From an uncultured Campylobacter sp. (GTDB taxonomy: Bacteria > Campylobacterota > Campylobacteria > Campylobacterales > Campylobacteraceae): DNA of 64,000 nucleotides. The translations under genes were made by a program, and so were the position numbers. This document shows positions 17,091-25,639 of this stretch, piece after piece (the stretch's first letter is position 1; each line of letters starts with the position of its first letter). The DNA lies in assembly GCF_938045405.1 (NCBI RefSeq), contig NZ_CALIMW010000057.1:21921-85920 (forward strand). The letters are read 5' to 3'. The notes beneath the pieces were generated by a model that made no database searches, was not told the origin of the DNA, and saw only the letters and a program-made list of their open reading frames with translations.

Positions 17091-17139
17091 TGTAGATCCT
17101 TGCGAGATAAATTTAATCTTTATTTGATTGAGGTTCGCA

Positions 17140-17180
17140 ATTATATTGTGCGATTTTAAATATTTAGATAATTATCATTA
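17140..17180 (-). promoter_or_regulatory. Fur-box-like operator and promoter for the PepSY gene
   Basis: On the minus strand TAATGATAATTATC (17180-17167) matches much of the Fur consensus GATAATGATAATCATTATC. A TATAAT -10 lies downstream at 17145-17140, about 50 bp before the start codon. The Fur-like site would cover the -35 region. This is a visual match, not a scored one. Confidence 0.5.
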
Positions 17181-17440
17181 AGATTTAGGATGCGAAATTT
17201 TAAGGCACGTTATGGCATCGCAAGAGCGCCTAGGCACGTCGCGTAATGTCATAAACTGCATATTTCAGAATATCAAAGCTAAAAATTTAATCCGCCTTTC
17301 GCGCGGCAAGATCACGCTAGCGAGATAAAATTCTAATCGCGATTTATAAAAAGCGCGCTTAGAATCTCGTAAATTTAGAAATTTTGCGCTAAAATTGCCA
17401 AAGACGCGAGCTTGCGTAATCCAAAAACAAGGTCATTATT
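17181..17440. other. Rest of the divergent intergenic region
   Basis: Together with the regulatory site this makes a 350-bp gap between two divergent genes. It holds a few RAATTY words and no reading frame that I can support. The promoter of the plus-strand membrane-protein pair should lie here, but no clear -10 stands out. Confidence 0.4.
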
Positions 17441-18130
17441 ATGTCGCAAAGTATAGTCGAGTTTGCTACGATAATCCTTTATGTTACGATAGGCTTTTGC
17501 CTTCTTGTTTCATTGCTTCAGACAAACAGATCGTATAAAACCGTCTATCGCGGGACATTATTTATCCCAACCGATCCGCTTTTAAAAATACCTATGTTTA
17601 TAATATGCCTAAGCTTCGGTGTAGTCACTCTATCCAGCCCGCACGTAGCAAAACATAACGGCAATCCCATACCCTGCTTTTACACCCATGATAAAGTTTG
17701 CTCGCAAGAGTATAAAGCGGCGGGCATAAATTTAAGATGCTTCGAAGAAGGCGATCCCAGATGTGTGGATGGATATCTGCAAATAAGCGAGCCTAGACTA
17801 ATACTCGGCAAAATCATATCTGTCTGCGCCATAATTTTTTCCTTTATCGTGCTAATTCAAAAAGGAATCAGAATAGATAAAAGCGGCATCTGCAAAGAAT
17901 GGGAGGTTCTGCCGTTTAGGCATACGGAAAAGATATACTTTGATGAGATGAACTACGCCACATGGTTTATAAGAGGCGTAAAAATAATCAGCATACGAGG
18001 CAAAATTAGCGGCGTTAAATTCGGAGCGGGATTTTTATATGCACGAAGAGATATAGATTTTTTGCAAAATTTTATATTAGAAAAGCTAGCTGAAATTTCA
18101 AAAGCCGAAGCAGCCGAGCGAAACACTTGA
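17441..18130 (+). CDS. Membrane protein of unknown function, first of a tandem paralogous pair
   Basis: A 229-residue protein with hydrophobic segments near 8-28, 45-65 and 125-145, and a soluble C-terminal part. It resembles its downstream neighbour throughout: SYKTVYRG with SYKTVQKG, RCVDGYLQ with LCVGGYMQ, and KEWEVLPF with KEWRFLSF. It therefore arose by tandem duplication. It has an extra Cys-rich loop (about 75-100) that the neighbour lacks. The C-terminal part resembles a small PH-like beta domain, but no family is recognised. Confidence 0.7.
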   Translation: MSQSIVEFATIILYVTIGFCLLVSLLQTNRSYKTVYRGTLFIPTDPLLKIPMFIICLSFGVVTLSSPHVAKHNGNPIPCFYTHDKVCSQEYKAAGINLRCFEEGDPRCVDGYLQISEPRLILGKIISVCAIIFSFIVLIQKGIRIDKSGICKEWEVLPFRHTEKIYFDEMNYATWFIRGVKIISIRGKISGVKFGAGFLYARRDIDFLQNFILEKLAEISKAEAAERNT

Positions 18131-18172
18131 GCTTAATTTAACGCTAAAAATATCTAAATTTAAGGCGGCGGC

Positions 18173-18799
18173 ATGATATTTTTATATTTGATATTCGGCA
18201 TAAATCTTTTACTGTTTGGGCTTGCTATTTTAAAAAGCATGGTTTTTAAAAGCAAAGCCTCTTATAAAACCGTGCAAAAGGGCGCCTGGCTCATACCTCC
18301 TAGCCCCATAGCAAAAACTATGCTTATCGTGCTATTTTTATCCTGGGGTTCGTTGGTGGCGTTTGATGAGCCTTGGATAAAAACAACAAGAGGCGGAGGT
18401 AAAGTTGCATGCTTTGATGCAAACGACCCTTTATGCGTAGGCGGGTATATGCAAAGAGGCGGCGGCGAGACCGCACTCGTGATCGTAATGGGTCTTGCAA
18501 TGATGTTAATTGCCATACTGCCGTTATCCGAAAAGGGCGTCATCATAGATAGCCGCACCGCAAGGAAAGAGTGGAGATTTTTATCGTTTAAATTTAGCAC
18601 AAAGATCGATATAGAAAACGCCCTTACGGAGAAAGGGATGAGGGGCGAGATGCCGATTTTGATAGTAGAAGACGGGCAAAGCGGAAAAAATTTCACGCTC
18701 TCATTCCCATACGCACAGCAAGATATAAAATTTATTGAAGCAGAGATAAGAAAGAGGCGCTATAAGATGATAAAATCAAAAGAGGCAAGAGTCCCTTAA
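18173..18799 (+). CDS. Membrane protein of unknown function, second of the tandem pair
   Basis: A 208-residue paralogue of the preceding gene, 42 bp downstream on the same strand. It has membrane segments near 3-22, 45-62 and 100-122, then a soluble tail of mixed beta-like sequence. The shared frame SYKTV...PP/PT...CVxGY...KEWxxLxF marks the family. It lacks the cysteine-rich loop of its partner. The function is unknown, and nothing nearby suggests a pathway. Confidence 0.7.
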   Translation: MIFLYLIFGINLLLFGLAILKSMVFKSKASYKTVQKGAWLIPPSPIAKTMLIVLFLSWGSLVAFDEPWIKTTRGGGKVACFDANDPLCVGGYMQRGGGETALVIVMGLAMMLIAILPLSEKGVIIDSRTARKEWRFLSFKFSTKIDIENALTEKGMRGEMPILIVEDGQSGKNFTLSFPYAQQDIKFIEAEIRKRRYKMIKSKEARVP

Positions 18800-18909
18800 A
18801 TCCGCGCTCAAAAAAACTATAAGCTTAAAAGGCGCGAATGAGCGCACAAACATAGAAATTCTAAAAAAAGACAAAGAGGGCGCGGGCGATTAAATTTTAA
18901 ATTTAGCCA

Positions 18910-19067
18910 CGCGCGAGCAATAGCTGTGAAAATTTATGACAAGTTGCGGCGAAGAGACGTAATGATCACGAGCAGTAGCTGCATTTATGACAAGCCGTAG
19001 CAAAGCGATGTAATGTTCGCGCGGCCAAGCCCAACGCAAGCCCAACGCAAGCCCAACGCAAGCCCAA
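18910..19067. repeat. Imperfect ~55-bp repeat pair and 11-bp tandem repeat in a 400-bp gap
   Basis: The gap 18800-19203 has no gene. It contains two imperfect direct repeats (about 18912-18965 and 18968-19018) sharing CGAGCARTAGCTG, TTTATGACAAG and a GTAATG segment. Directly after them the 11-mer AAGCCCAACGC occurs three times head to tail (19027-19059) and then partially (19060-19067). Such a short perfect tandem repeat is expected to vary in copy number. Confidence 0.65.
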
Positions 19068-19203
19068 AAAAGATGAGCCGAACGCTTAAAATTTAACTCG
19101 CGATTTTAAAATCCGAAATTCTAAATCGCTCCGCCTAAATTTAGCTTATTTTTTACATAAAATTCGTAAAATTACAATTTTTAATTTACAAAAAAGGATG
19201 CAG

Positions 19204-20097
19204 ATGAATAAAAGTTTGGAATTCAGAGCCGACATCGGAATGCTATTCGTTGCGATCGCTTTTGGGCTCGGGTATCTGCCCACCTCGCAGGCGCTTGCGA
19301 GCAACAACGTCTTCGTGCTGCTATTTTGGCGCTTTTTCGCCGCGAGCATCATCGCAGGCGCGATATTTTTCCCAAAGCTCAAAGCCATAACTTTGCGCGA
19401 GATCAAGCACGGCGCGGTGCTTAGCCTGTTTTTATTTGCGGGCTTTACGTCGCAGACCTTTGCCTTTAAATTTGCGCAAAGCTCCTCCGTGGCGTTCATC
19501 ATCGGCCTAAACGTCGCGCTCGTACCCTTCATCGCCGCGGCGCTGTTTAGGCACAAAATTTACTCCTACGCCTACGCGGGCATCGCGCTTGCGATCGCTG
19601 GGCTCTACCTCATCGGCGACACGCAGCTAGGCCTGGGCAAGGGTGAAGCGCTGGCGCTAGTCTGCGCGTGCGCGTATTCGTTTCACATCGTGCTGACCAA
19701 CCGCTTCGTGCAAAGCTGCGACGTAGCGGGCATCGCCTACGTACAGATCCTCTGCCTAAGCGCGCTTTGCTGCTTCGCGGCGATCTTTTTTGAAAGAGTC
19801 AGCATCGTGCCGGTGATGGATAAAAGCTTTTTCGTCGCGATGGCGGTGATCTGCCTGCTGGGAACGGTTTTTGGCTTTTTTGCGCAGGCCTTGATGCAAA
19901 AATACACGACGCCCGTCAAAACCGCTCTGTTTTTCACGCTCGAGCCCGTAACGGCGGGCATCATGGGCGTATTCGTGGGCGGCGAGAGGCTAAGCGTGAT
20001 GCAAATTTTAGGCGCGGCGCTCATCCTATCTGGCGTTTTAATAAGTGAGATTGGAAGCTACCTCAGCGCAAAACGGAGCAGATCCGCAGGCGCTTGA
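19204..20097 (+). CDS. EamA/DMT-family transporter (RhaT/YdcZ type exporter)
   Basis: A 297-residue membrane protein with ten predicted spans in two EamA halves (about 10-135 and 148-285). Conserved drug/metabolite transporter features include LLFWRFFAAS near the N-terminus and AALILSGVLISE at the end of the second half. Family members export amino acids or other metabolites; the substrate is unknown. An in-frame ATG at 19198 lies only one base after AAAAAAGG, so the ATG at 19204, at normal spacing, is the likelier start. Confidence 0.82.
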   Translation: MNKSLEFRADIGMLFVAIAFGLGYLPTSQALASNNVFVLLFWRFFAASIIAGAIFFPKLKAITLREIKHGAVLSLFLFAGFTSQTFAFKFAQSSSVAFIIGLNVALVPFIAAALFRHKIYSYAYAGIALAIAGLYLIGDTQLGLGKGEALALVCACAYSFHIVLTNRFVQSCDVAGIAYVQILCLSALCCFAAIFFERVSIVPVMDKSFFVAMAVICLLGTVFGFFAQALMQKYTTPVKTALFFTLEPVTAGIMGVFVGGERLSVMQILGAALILSGVLISEIGSYLSAKRSRSAGA

Positions 20098-20111
20098 TTT
20101 CGCGGCGGCGC

Positions 20112-20242
20112 AAATTCCATGCCACGTGGAATTTTGCGTCATAAAATTCCGTACCACATAAAATTTACACGCGAAATTCCGTGCCGTATAAAATTCTACG
20201 CCTTTAAAATTCCACAGCGAAATTCTGCGCCATGCAGAATTC
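20112..20242. repeat. Intergenic RAATTY array with ~16-bp spacing
   Basis: Nine RAATTY words in 131 bp start at 20112, 20129, 20144, 20161, 20174, 20191, 20207, 20220 and 20237, so spacings are 17, 15, 17, 13, 17, 16, 13 and 17 bp. The intervening bases are GC-rich and partly alike (CCGTNCC recurs), giving a larger imperfect ~30-bp unit. The gap 20098-20399 holds nothing else; a 71-codon frame across it is an artefact of the repeat. Confidence 0.75.
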
Positions 20243-20399
20243 TATGTCACGCCGAACTTTGCGGTGCCGTGCGCAAGGATACGTTAAAATTTCGTATTAA
20301 ATTTACCCAGCAGAGGCGTGCGGCGAAGCTTTAGCAATAAAATTTCATTGCTTAAGCGATACAATAGTAAAATAATGAAATTTTAACAAAGGAGCCCCT

Positions 20400-21113
20400 A
20401 TGAAAAAAATCATCCTTCTTGTTGCCGCGCTTGCGGGCATATTGTTTGCCAAAAGCGTAGAGCTCGCCACGCCGCCCGATCATAAAGACGGCGTAAATCA
20501 CCTGGAATTGGTGCTGATCCTAGATAAATCGGGCTCGATGAGCGGGCTTGAGAGCGATACGATCGGCGGATTTAACTCGATGATAGAAAAGGAGCGCAAA
20601 GAGGGGATCGACGCTAGCGTCACGACCGTGCTTTTCGATACGAAATTTAATGTCATCCATGATCGCACGCCGCTTAAGAAGGTCGAAAACCTAACGTCCA
20701 AAGAGTACTACGCCGGCGGCAATACCGCGCTACTAGATGCGATCGGCAGCACGATAGCGCGTATCGAGCGAGTACCCGACATCTATGCCAAAAACAATCG
20801 CGTGCTTTTCGTCATCATCACCGACGGGATGGAGAACTCAAGCCGCGAATACTCCAAAGCGCAGATTAAGAAGATGATTAGCGACAAGCAGGAAAAATAC
20901 GACTGGGAGTTTATCTTTTTGGGCGCTAATATCGACGCCGCGAGTGAGGCGCAAAGCATCGGCATCAAAAGCGAAAATGCCCTAAAATACGAGAATTCCA
21001 AAGAGGGTGTAAGTAAAAATTTCGAAGCGGCAGCCGAGATATCCAAAGACGTAGCGACCGACAATAAAGCAAACTCAAAGTGGCGCGACAAGGTGCTTCA
21101 GGACAAAAAATAG
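20400..21113 (+). CDS. Secreted von Willebrand factor A domain protein
   Basis: A 237-residue protein with a signal peptide (1-18, ending near LFAKS) and a single VWA domain over about 36-215. The MIDAS metal site DKSGSMSG begins at D42; the conserved Thr in the GGNTALLDAI loop and the ITDGMENSS segment complete it. Related proteins (YegL-like) bind partners through a metal ion. No chaperone ATPase or secretion gene lies next to it. A clear AAAGGAG precedes the ATG. The role is unknown beyond probable periplasmic or surface protein binding. Confidence 0.8.
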   Translation: MKKIILLVAALAGILFAKSVELATPPDHKDGVNHLELVLILDKSGSMSGLESDTIGGFNSMIEKERKEGIDASVTTVLFDTKFNVIHDRTPLKKVENLTSKEYYAGGNTALLDAIGSTIARIERVPDIYAKNNRVLFVIITDGMENSSREYSKAQIKKMISDKQEKYDWEFIFLGANIDAASEAQSIGIKSENALKYENSKEGVSKNFEAAAEISKDVATDNKANSKWRDKVLQDKK

Positions 21114-21730
21114 AAAATCACAAAGAGAGGCGCACCAGAAATGAAGTATCGCTGCTAAACGAGCGGCGGTGTGAAAATAGGCGGCGATGTGCAGCGCGCG
21201 GCGCAAAACGAGCTTTAGCAAAAAACGCGGGCGACGGCACGGAAACAGAGACAACAGCGCAAAACGGCTAGTGCGTCGGATCGCTTGCCGAAAAATTTAA
21301 CGCGAATATGCGCCGCAAGAAAAATAGACGCGCTAGGAATAAAACGGCGTGAAGCGGAGCTGAAAACTCCGTGAGCCTAGCGGTACGGCGCGCATATTGA
21401 TTTTTACTCGGCGCATTTTAAAATTTTATTTTGACTTTTTCATGCGGCGCGCGGTATTGCTTTTGCCTGCGCTGCTTTGTGCGGCAAGGAAACGCAAATC
21501 TACTCGCCAAATTCAGACGCTTCGCGAAGGGCACCGATTTACACGGCGCGCAAACTGCATTTCGCAGACGAAGCTAAATTTACGACGCGCAAATTCCGCT
21601 TTCGCAGGCGGCACGTAAATTTCGCCCTTTGCAAGTCGCGCTAAATTTTAAAATTTAGGCGCTACAAAACTAGCGCAGCTACCAAGCTCGGCTGAATTAA
21701 AATTTCGTAAATTTAAAGAGGAGGGAGCTT
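21114..21730. other. Intergenic stretch of about 617 bp
   Basis: No convincing gene. A 73-codon frame at 21397-21618 has poor composition and no ribosome-binding site. The stretch contains the nested hairpin at 21305-21405 and a few RAATTY words near 21420, 21560, 21650 and 21700. A purine-rich GAGGAGGGAG at its end is the ribosome-binding site of the next gene. Confidence 0.45.
21305..21405 (+). other. Nested hairpin followed by a T-run (structured RNA or terminator candidate)
   Basis: Three nested stems are visible. AATATGCGCCG (21305-21315) pairs with CGGCGCGCATATT (21386-21398) with a 2-nt bulge. CGCTAGG (21331-21337) pairs with CCTAGCG (21376-21382). CGGAG (21355-21359) pairs with CTCCG (21367-21371) around a 7-nt loop. 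A TTTTT run follows at 21401-21405. The arrangement fits a small structured RNA ending in its own terminator, or a compact terminator of the upstream gene. It matches no RNA family that I can name. Confidence 0.35.
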
Positions 21731-22837
21731 ATGAGGGTATCTGAGATCGACACACCGGCGCTGCTGATTGATCGCGAAATCGTGCTTCGCAACCTGCAAA
21801 AGATGCAAAACTACGCAAACGCCGCGGGCGTGAGCCTGCGTCCGCACACCAAAACGCACAAAATGCCCTATTTCGCGAAGCTGCAAGAAAGTATCGGCGC
21901 TGTGGGCATCACGGTCGCCAAAACGGGCGAGGCCGAGATCATGGCGGCAAACGGGCTGAAAGATATATTTATCGCAAACGAGATCGTGGGCGAGCTAAAA
22001 TTTCAGCGCATCATCGCGCTTTTGCGCGCGGGGATAAACTTAAGCTTCGGCGTCGACAGCATAGAGCAGGCGGGCCTGATAGAGCGCGCCTTTGAGCGCA
22101 GCGGCACGAAGGCCTGCGTGCTTGCCGAGATCGAAGTGGGCGAAAACCGCTCTGGCTTCGTAGAAAAGCAGGATTTCACGGCGTTTATAAAATTTATAAA
22201 AGGCTGTAAAAATATCGAATTTCGCGGCGTGTTCTCCCACGACGGTCACTCCTACAAAGCCGCCGATAAGAGCGAATGCGAGCGCATCCACCTAGCCGCG
22301 CAGCGCCGCACGCTGGAGTTTGCGGATATCGCGCGCGAGCTGGCTCTGCCCGCACGCGTCGTTAGTATCGGCTCGACGCCATCGCTCATCAACGATTTTG
22401 AAATTTTAAAGGGCGTCACCGAGATCCGCCCGGGCACATATATCTTTATGGATGCCTCGCAGGCGCAGGCGTACGGCGATTATTCGATGAACGCCGCGAG
22501 CATCCTTACGACCGTCATCAGCAGACCTACGGCGGATCGCATCATCACCGACGTCGGCGCCAAGGGGCTCACGCAGCAAAGGCGCACCGAGGGCTTTACG
22601 GCAACGCCCGGGCTCGGGCGCATAAAGGGTACGGAGGTGTGGGTAAATGGCGTTTACGACGAGCACGCGATCATCTACGACAGAGCGCTACGAGACGCCG
22701 TGCGCGTGGGAGATCGGCTCGAAATTTATCCGAACCATATCTGCCCCGTCGTAAATTTACACGAGTTCGCCTACCTCGTTAGCGGCGGCGAGGTCGTAGA
22801 AAAGATCCCCGTGCTATGCAGAGGCAAGCTGCAATGA
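21731..22837 (+). CDS. PLP-dependent D-threonine aldolase / D-serine dehydratase-like enzyme
   Basis: A 368-residue enzyme of the fold-type III alanine-racemase-like family (DSD1/D-TA). The PLP lysine is in the RPHTKTHK motif (about 37-44). GEIEVGEN-like, SIGSTPS and RPGTYIFMD segments line the cofactor pocket. The C-terminal YPNHICPVVNLHE carries the His and Cys that bind the catalytic metal in this family. Members cleave D-threonine or related D-3-hydroxy amino acids to glycine and an aldehyde, or dehydrate D-serine; the exact substrate is not readable. A strong GGAGGGAG lies ahead of the ATG. It appears to be transcribed alone. Confidence 0.85.
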   Translation: MRVSEIDTPALLIDREIVLRNLQKMQNYANAAGVSLRPHTKTHKMPYFAKLQESIGAVGITVAKTGEAEIMAANGLKDIFIANEIVGELKFQRIIALLRAGINLSFGVDSIEQAGLIERAFERSGTKACVLAEIEVGENRSGFVEKQDFTAFIKFIKGCKNIEFRGVFSHDGHSYKAADKSECERIHLAAQRRTLEFADIARELALPARVVSIGSTPSLINDFEILKGVTEIRPGTYIFMDASQAQAYGDYSMNAASILTTVISRPTADRIITDVGAKGLTQQRRTEGFTATPGLGRIKGTEVWVNGVYDEHAIIYDRALRDAVRVGDRLEIYPNHICPVVNLHEFAYLVSGGEVVEKIPVLCRGKLQ

Positions 22838-22980
22838 GCGGGTAAATTTTAAAGGTGCGGCGAGATAAAATTTAGCCTCTAATCTAGGGCGCGACCAAAT
22901 TTAAGGCGCGAATTTATTGCCGCTCAGGCTGCGGCGCAAAGCGCGCCGAATTTGACGACGAAATTTAACGAAAGGTAAAA

Positions 22981-23421
22981 ATGAGGCTTTGGACGATAAG
23001 CTTTAAATATCTCGATGCAAAGGGGCTAGTCGCACTTTGGCGTGAGGCGCTGCTAGCCAAAAACGTGCTGGCTGGGCTTACTAAGGGCTACAAAAATCAC
23101 CCGCAGCTTGACCGCTTTTACGCGTATGAAAACGCGCTAGAGGCGATAAATGCGTATCTGGCGGAGGTTTATGCGCAGAGCTGCGCTCGCGGGTATAAAT
23201 TTGATGCAGGAAAAGTTGGCGAATTTGACGAGCGAAATTTAGCCAAAATAGCCGTCACTCGCGGGCAGATAGAGTATGAATTCGCATTTTTGCAAGAGAA
23301 GCTAAAATCACGCGACATCAAGGCTTACGAGCGAAATTTAAGCGTAAAAAATATAGAAATTGCGAGCATTTTTAAAGAGGTCGAAGGCGAAATCGAGCCG
23401 TGGGAAAAGGTGAAAATTTAG
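22981..23421 (+). CDS. Pyrimidine dimer DNA glycosylase family protein (PF03013)
   Basis: A 146-residue protein that begins MRLWTISFKYLD and continues with LVALWREALLAKNVL, TKGYKNHPQLDRF and a Y-x-x-E helix. These are hallmarks of the Pyr_excise family, which includes the T4 DenV-type glycosylase that removes UV-induced pyrimidine dimers. Bacterial members are often short hypothetical proteins without shown activity. AAAGG precedes the ATG. A single gene flanked by gaps on both sides. Confidence 0.75.
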   Translation: MRLWTISFKYLDAKGLVALWREALLAKNVLAGLTKGYKNHPQLDRFYAYENALEAINAYLAEVYAQSCARGYKFDAGKVGEFDERNLAKIAVTRGQIEYEFAFLQEKLKSRDIKAYERNLSVKNIEIASIFKEVEGEIEPWEKVKI

Positions 23422-23854
23422 CGCCGTCGCGCTCTAGATTATTGGGCTTGCTTGAACAAATTTGATTAAAAACGCCAAAATACATTACGTCGATTTCCCC
23501 TTAAATTTTACGTAAAAATCTCAAATTTACGATTAGTGGCGATTTGCCAAAAAGGCAAGCAATTTTATCCGCTTTGGCGAGAAATTATGGGCAATTCGTC
23601 AAATTTTAAAAGACGAACCTAACGTCAAATTCGCCTCTATTTTTAAAAATAAAAGCCGATCCGCAAAATCCCGCGCTTAAAATTTACTCGCAAGCGAGCA
23701 AATTCAGCCAAATTTTGCAAATCGGTAACTCTACTCCACTCTCATCTTAGTACCTACGAATGCTAAGCTTAAATCGCGACTAGACCGGAGCTAAATTTAA
23801 ACCCCAAGGCGAGCGCGCAAAAAAAATGGAGGCGCAAAGAATAAAATTTTAAAA
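23422..23854. other. Intergenic stretch between convergent genes
   Basis: About 430 bp with scattered RAATTY words and no reading frame that I can support. No clear terminator hairpin with a T-run is visible for either convergent gene. Confidence 0.4.
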
Positions 23855-25501
23855 TCACGCCAGTCCGCTTATGAGCCCCTCGCTCGTGATCCTCATATTT
23901 AGCGCGTTAGGAGCCTTCGGCAGCCCCGGCATAAGCATTATCTTGCCGCAAACGGCGACGATGAAGCCCGCTCCCGTGCGGATCTGAAGATCTTTGACGC
24001 TGAGTTTAAAGCCGCGCGCCCGTCCGAGTGCCTTGGCATCGTCGCTGAAGCTATACTGCGTCTTTGCGATGCAGACGTTTAGCCGCTCAAGCCCCAAGGC
24101 CTTGATGTGCTGCAGCGCCTTTTGCGCCTCGGGCTCAAAAACGACCTCGCTCGCGCCGTAAATTTTAGTAGCGATCTTTTCGATCTTGCTCGCCGTATCG
24201 TCGCTAAGCTCGTAGGCGAATTTCAGCTCCTTAGCGCGCTCGCATTCATCTATGACGAGACGGGCTAGCTCAAGCGCGCCCTCGCCGCCTTTGGCGAAAT
24301 TTTCGCAAATCGCCATCTGCACGCCGCGCTGCTTGCAATACTCGCGCACGAAAGCGATCTCCTCGTCGCTATCGAAGCTAAAGCGATTAAGCGCCACGAC
24401 CGGATTTAGCCCGAAGTTTTGTAAAATTTCAATATGCCCGCCTAAATTTACGATGCCTTTTTGAAGCGCGGCAAGATCAGGGCTCGCGATACTTTCTTTA
24501 TCCGCGCCGCCGTTGTATTTAAGCGAGCGGATCGTGCTAACTAACACCGCGGCGTCCGGAGCGATACCCGCGCGGCGGCACTTGATGTCGATAAATTTTT
24601 CAGCCCCGAGCTCGCTTCCAAAGCCCGCCTCCGTCACGGCGTAATCGGCAAGACTTAGAGCTAACTTGCTCGCCATTATTGAGTTGCAGCCGTGCGCGAT
24701 ATTTGCAAAGGGTCCTCCGTGCACGAGCGCGGGCGTATGCTCAAGGCTTTGGATGAGATTTGGCTTCATCGCGTCTTTTAGCAGGATCGCCACGGCATCC
24801 GCGCAGCCCAGATCGCGCACGTATATAGGCTCTCCCTGCGTATCGTAGGCGACCATTATGTTTGCGATGTTTTGCTTAAGCTCGGCAAGATCGTTTGAGA
24901 GGCACAGCACTGCCATTATCTCGCTAGCCGCGGTGATATTAAAGCCGTCCTCGCGCTGCACTCCGTCAGTGCGCCCGCCCTGTCCTACGGTGATGTGGCG
25001 CAGCGCGCGGTCGTTCATATCCATGCAGCGCTTCCATAAAATTTTCTCGATCTTTAGCGGGTTTTCTTGATACAGCGAGTTATCGATAACCGCCGAAATG
25101 AGATTATTCGCGGAGGTGATCGCGTGAAAATCGCCGTTGAAGTGCAAATTTAGATCATCCATCGGCACCAGCTGCGAATACCCGCCGCCGGCAGCCCCGC
25201 CTTTGATACCAAAAACCGGCCCCAGCGACGGCTCGCGCAGCGCAAGGCAGACGCTTTTGCCTAGACGCTTTAGCGCGTCGGCTAGACCGATGGAGGTCGT
25301 CGTCTTGCCCTCGCCAAACGGCGTCGGATTGGTCGCCGTGACCAAAATAAGCTTCGAAGCGCGCGATCGCGGCTTGATGTTTAGCTTGGCTTTGTAGTGG
25401 CCGTACAGCTCGATCTCATCCTCGCTAAGCCCCAAATTTTTCGCAACGTTTGAAATTTTATCCGGCCTCGCCGCATTTGCTATTTCGATATCGCTCAACA
25501 T
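23855..25501 (-). CDS. fhs: Formate--tetrahydrofolate ligase
   Basis: A 548-residue enzyme of full family length that makes 10-formyltetrahydrofolate from formate, ATP and THF. The P-loop TPFGEGKTTTSIGLADAL (about 57-74) and the conserved EPSLGPVFGIKGGAAGGGYSQ region follow each other as expected, and the C-terminal GKIMLMPGLPKAP is present. It feeds one-carbon metabolism and uses the same substrate as the formate dehydrogenase at 53.3-55.6 kb, though the two are far apart. It is monocistronic as far as can be seen, with AGGAGA before the ATG. Confidence 0.95.
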   Translation of the reverse strand: MLSDIEIANAARPDKISNVAKNLGLSEDEIELYGHYKAKLNIKPRSRASKLILVTATNPTPFGEGKTTTSIGLADALKRLGKSVCLALREPSLGPVFGIKGGAAGGGYSQLVPMDDLNLHFNGDFHAITSANNLISAVIDNSLYQENPLKIEKILWKRCMDMNDRALRHITVGQGGRTDGVQREDGFNITAASEIMAVLCLSNDLAELKQNIANIMVAYDTQGEPIYVRDLGCADAVAILLKDAMKPNLIQSLEHTPALVHGGPFANIAHGCNSIMASKLALSLADYAVTEAGFGSELGAEKFIDIKCRRAGIAPDAAVLVSTIRSLKYNGGADKESIASPDLAALQKGIVNLGGHIEILQNFGLNPVVALNRFSFDSDEEIAFVREYCKQRGVQMAICENFAKGGEGALELARLVIDECERAKELKFAYELSDDTASKIEKIATKIYGASEVVFEPEAQKALQHIKALGLERLNVCIAKTQYSFSDDAKALGRARGFKLSVKDLQIRTGAGFIVAVCGKIMLMPGLPKAPNALNMRITSEGLISGLA

Positions 25502-25639
25502 TTTCTCTCCTTAAATTTAAAATTTTATCGCGCTGTATTTACGCACCGCCTCTTTAAATCCGCGCATTAGCCGCTGCTATGCGCACCTTGCCCACAAGCC
25601 GCGCAAAATCAAAGCTTGCAGGCGTGAAATTTGCCCCGG

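Noticed and set aside
20119..20334. A 71-codon frame downstream of the EamA transporter
   Set aside because: It consists of repeat-encoded IKF/IPC words over the RAATTY array, with no ribosome-binding site.
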